A DNA stretch of 7,121 nucleotides from an uncultured Flavobacteriales bacterium (GTDB lineage Bacteria; Bacteroidota; Bacteroidia; Flavobacteriales; Crocinitomicaceae): positions 1 to 7,121 of the forward strand of contig CAMLDR010000203.1 in assembly GCA_946478775.1 (NCBI GenBank), written 5' to 3'. Position numbers and translations under genes: made by a program. The stretch's first letter is position 1, and every line of letters begins with the position of its first letter. The notes below the pieces were generated by a model that did not search any database, had not been told where the DNA came from, and was given only the letters and a program-made list of their open reading frames with translations. Shown here piece by piece: positions 6,832 to 7,121 of this stretch.

Positions 6832-6859
6832 ATTCGTAATTCGTAATTGGTAATTAATA
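6832..6859. repeat. Tandem heptamer repeat (ATTCGTA)
   Basis: Four consecutive 7-base units are seen: ATTCGTA (6832-6838), ATTCGTA (6839-6845), ATTGGTA (6846-6852) and ATTAATA (6853-6859), decaying toward the downstream gene. The array ends 16 bases before the start codon at 6876 and so may lie in the promoter or leader of that gene. Similar ATTCGTA runs are recalled from other Bacteroidota spacers. Confidence 0.6.
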
Positions 6860-6875
6860 TGTCGTATTTTTAGGC

Positions 6876-7121
6876 ATGTTGTCACGATTTTTGCAAAAAC
6901 TGAACGGTGGAATTTTCTTTCTCAGAAATAGTTTAACTCCCCGTCAATTCTTATTGATCTCAAGTGTGATTGTTGGAGTATCGTGCGGACTGGCAGTTGT
7001 TGCCCTGAAATCTTTTGCTCATACCGTATTGATTTTCGCCAAAGAACTCAATGAGAAATTACACTTTAAGTACGTTGATTTTATTCTTCCTGTTCTTGGA
7101 ATTGTACTGACGATCTGGATC
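6876..7121 (+). CDS. Probable ClC-family chloride channel/transporter, N-terminal part, 3'-truncated by window edge
   Basis: The first 82 codons of an open frame run to the window end with no stop. The fragment has a short, basic cytoplasmic N-terminus, then TPRQFLLISSVIVGVSCGL (residues 21-39) and a further hydrophobic stretch ending near Phe47 with Leu44-Lys45, a pattern that matches the first membrane helix of Bacteroidota ClC proteins. A second hydrophobic segment begins at about residue 67 (VDFILPVLGIVLTIWI), also as in that family. ClC proteins are inner-membrane homodimers that conduct Cl- or exchange Cl-/H+. The selectivity-filter motifs (GxGxP, GKxGP, GxFxP) and any C-terminal CBS domains would lie beyond the window, so the call rests on the N-terminus alone. 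The ATG at 6876 is preferred because an in-frame TAA occurs at 6855-6857 and no other in-frame ATG or GTG intervenes. No usable Shine-Dalgarno is visible. It is separated from the large gene by about 207 bases, so it is probably an independent unit. Confidence 0.75.
   Translation, partial: MLSRFLQKLNGGIFFLRNSLTPRQFLLISSVIVGVSCGLAVVALKSFAHTVLIFAKELNEKLHFKYVDFILPVLGIVLTIWI

Noticed and set aside
6832..6859. CRISPR-like array
   Set aside because: Units are 7 bases, contiguous and without spacers, and no cas gene is nearby.
6859..6861. Earlier ATG as start of the ClC gene
   Set aside because: It is out of frame with the conserved protein; the in-frame stop at 6855-6857 leaves the ATG at 6876 as the best start.
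6669..6875. Small protein genes in the spacer
   Set aside because: ATG-initiated frames here stop within about ten codons and show no ribosome binding site or coding character.

Overview
The window most likely comes from the chromosome of a Bacteroidota bacterium, probably of the order Flavobacteriales. The strongest evidence is the large gene at 3381-6668. It encodes a secreted protein ending in the gliding-motility-associated (CHU_C-type, type IX secretion type B) sorting domain, and that domain is essentially confined to this phylum. Starts without clear Shine-Dalgarno sequences and AT-rich spacers carrying short direct repeats fit the same assignment. Placement closer to Crocinitomicaceae/Fluviicola-like organisms is only an impression from the protein style. 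All four genes lie on the + strand.

Region 1 (1-3241) is a compact three-gene run. It begins with the C-terminal three quarters of an FMN-dependent nitronate monooxygenase/FabK-like oxidoreductase, cut by the left edge. Two M16 (insulinase/pitrilysin-family) peptidase genes follow. Each junction is a 4-base ATGA overlap, so the three genes are probably co-transcribed and translationally coupled. The two M16 proteins are complementary: the first has the zinc site (HLFEH plus a downstream Glu) and lacks the Arg/Tyr substrate-binding pair. The second has lost the zinc site and keeps the Arg/Tyr pair. This is the pattern of a heterodimeric M16B protease. Neither shows a signal peptide.

Region 2 (3242-3380) is a 139-base spacer with a tandem 9-base repeat (AATCAGCGT type), a 10-base direct repeat near both ends and a small hairpin before the next start.

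Region 3 (3381-6668) is the 1095-residue cell-surface or secreted protein. It has a signal peptide, a conserved N-terminal module, a cadherin/Ig-like middle, six fibronectin-III-like modules that I read as three A-B doublets of about 185 residues, and an atypical type B sorting domain.

Region 4 (6669-6875) is a 207-base non-coding spacer rich in short repeats (ATTGAAAA, CAAAAATTAG, ATTCGTA heptamers) with one weak terminator-like hairpin. Region 5 (6876-7121) is the first 82 codons of a probable ClC-type chloride channel/transporter, cut by the right edge.

I found no RNA gene, CRISPR array, insertion sequence or defence system. The most noteworthy items are the split-function M16 pair, the doublet architecture and shortened sorting-domain loop of the large protein, and the spacer repeats.
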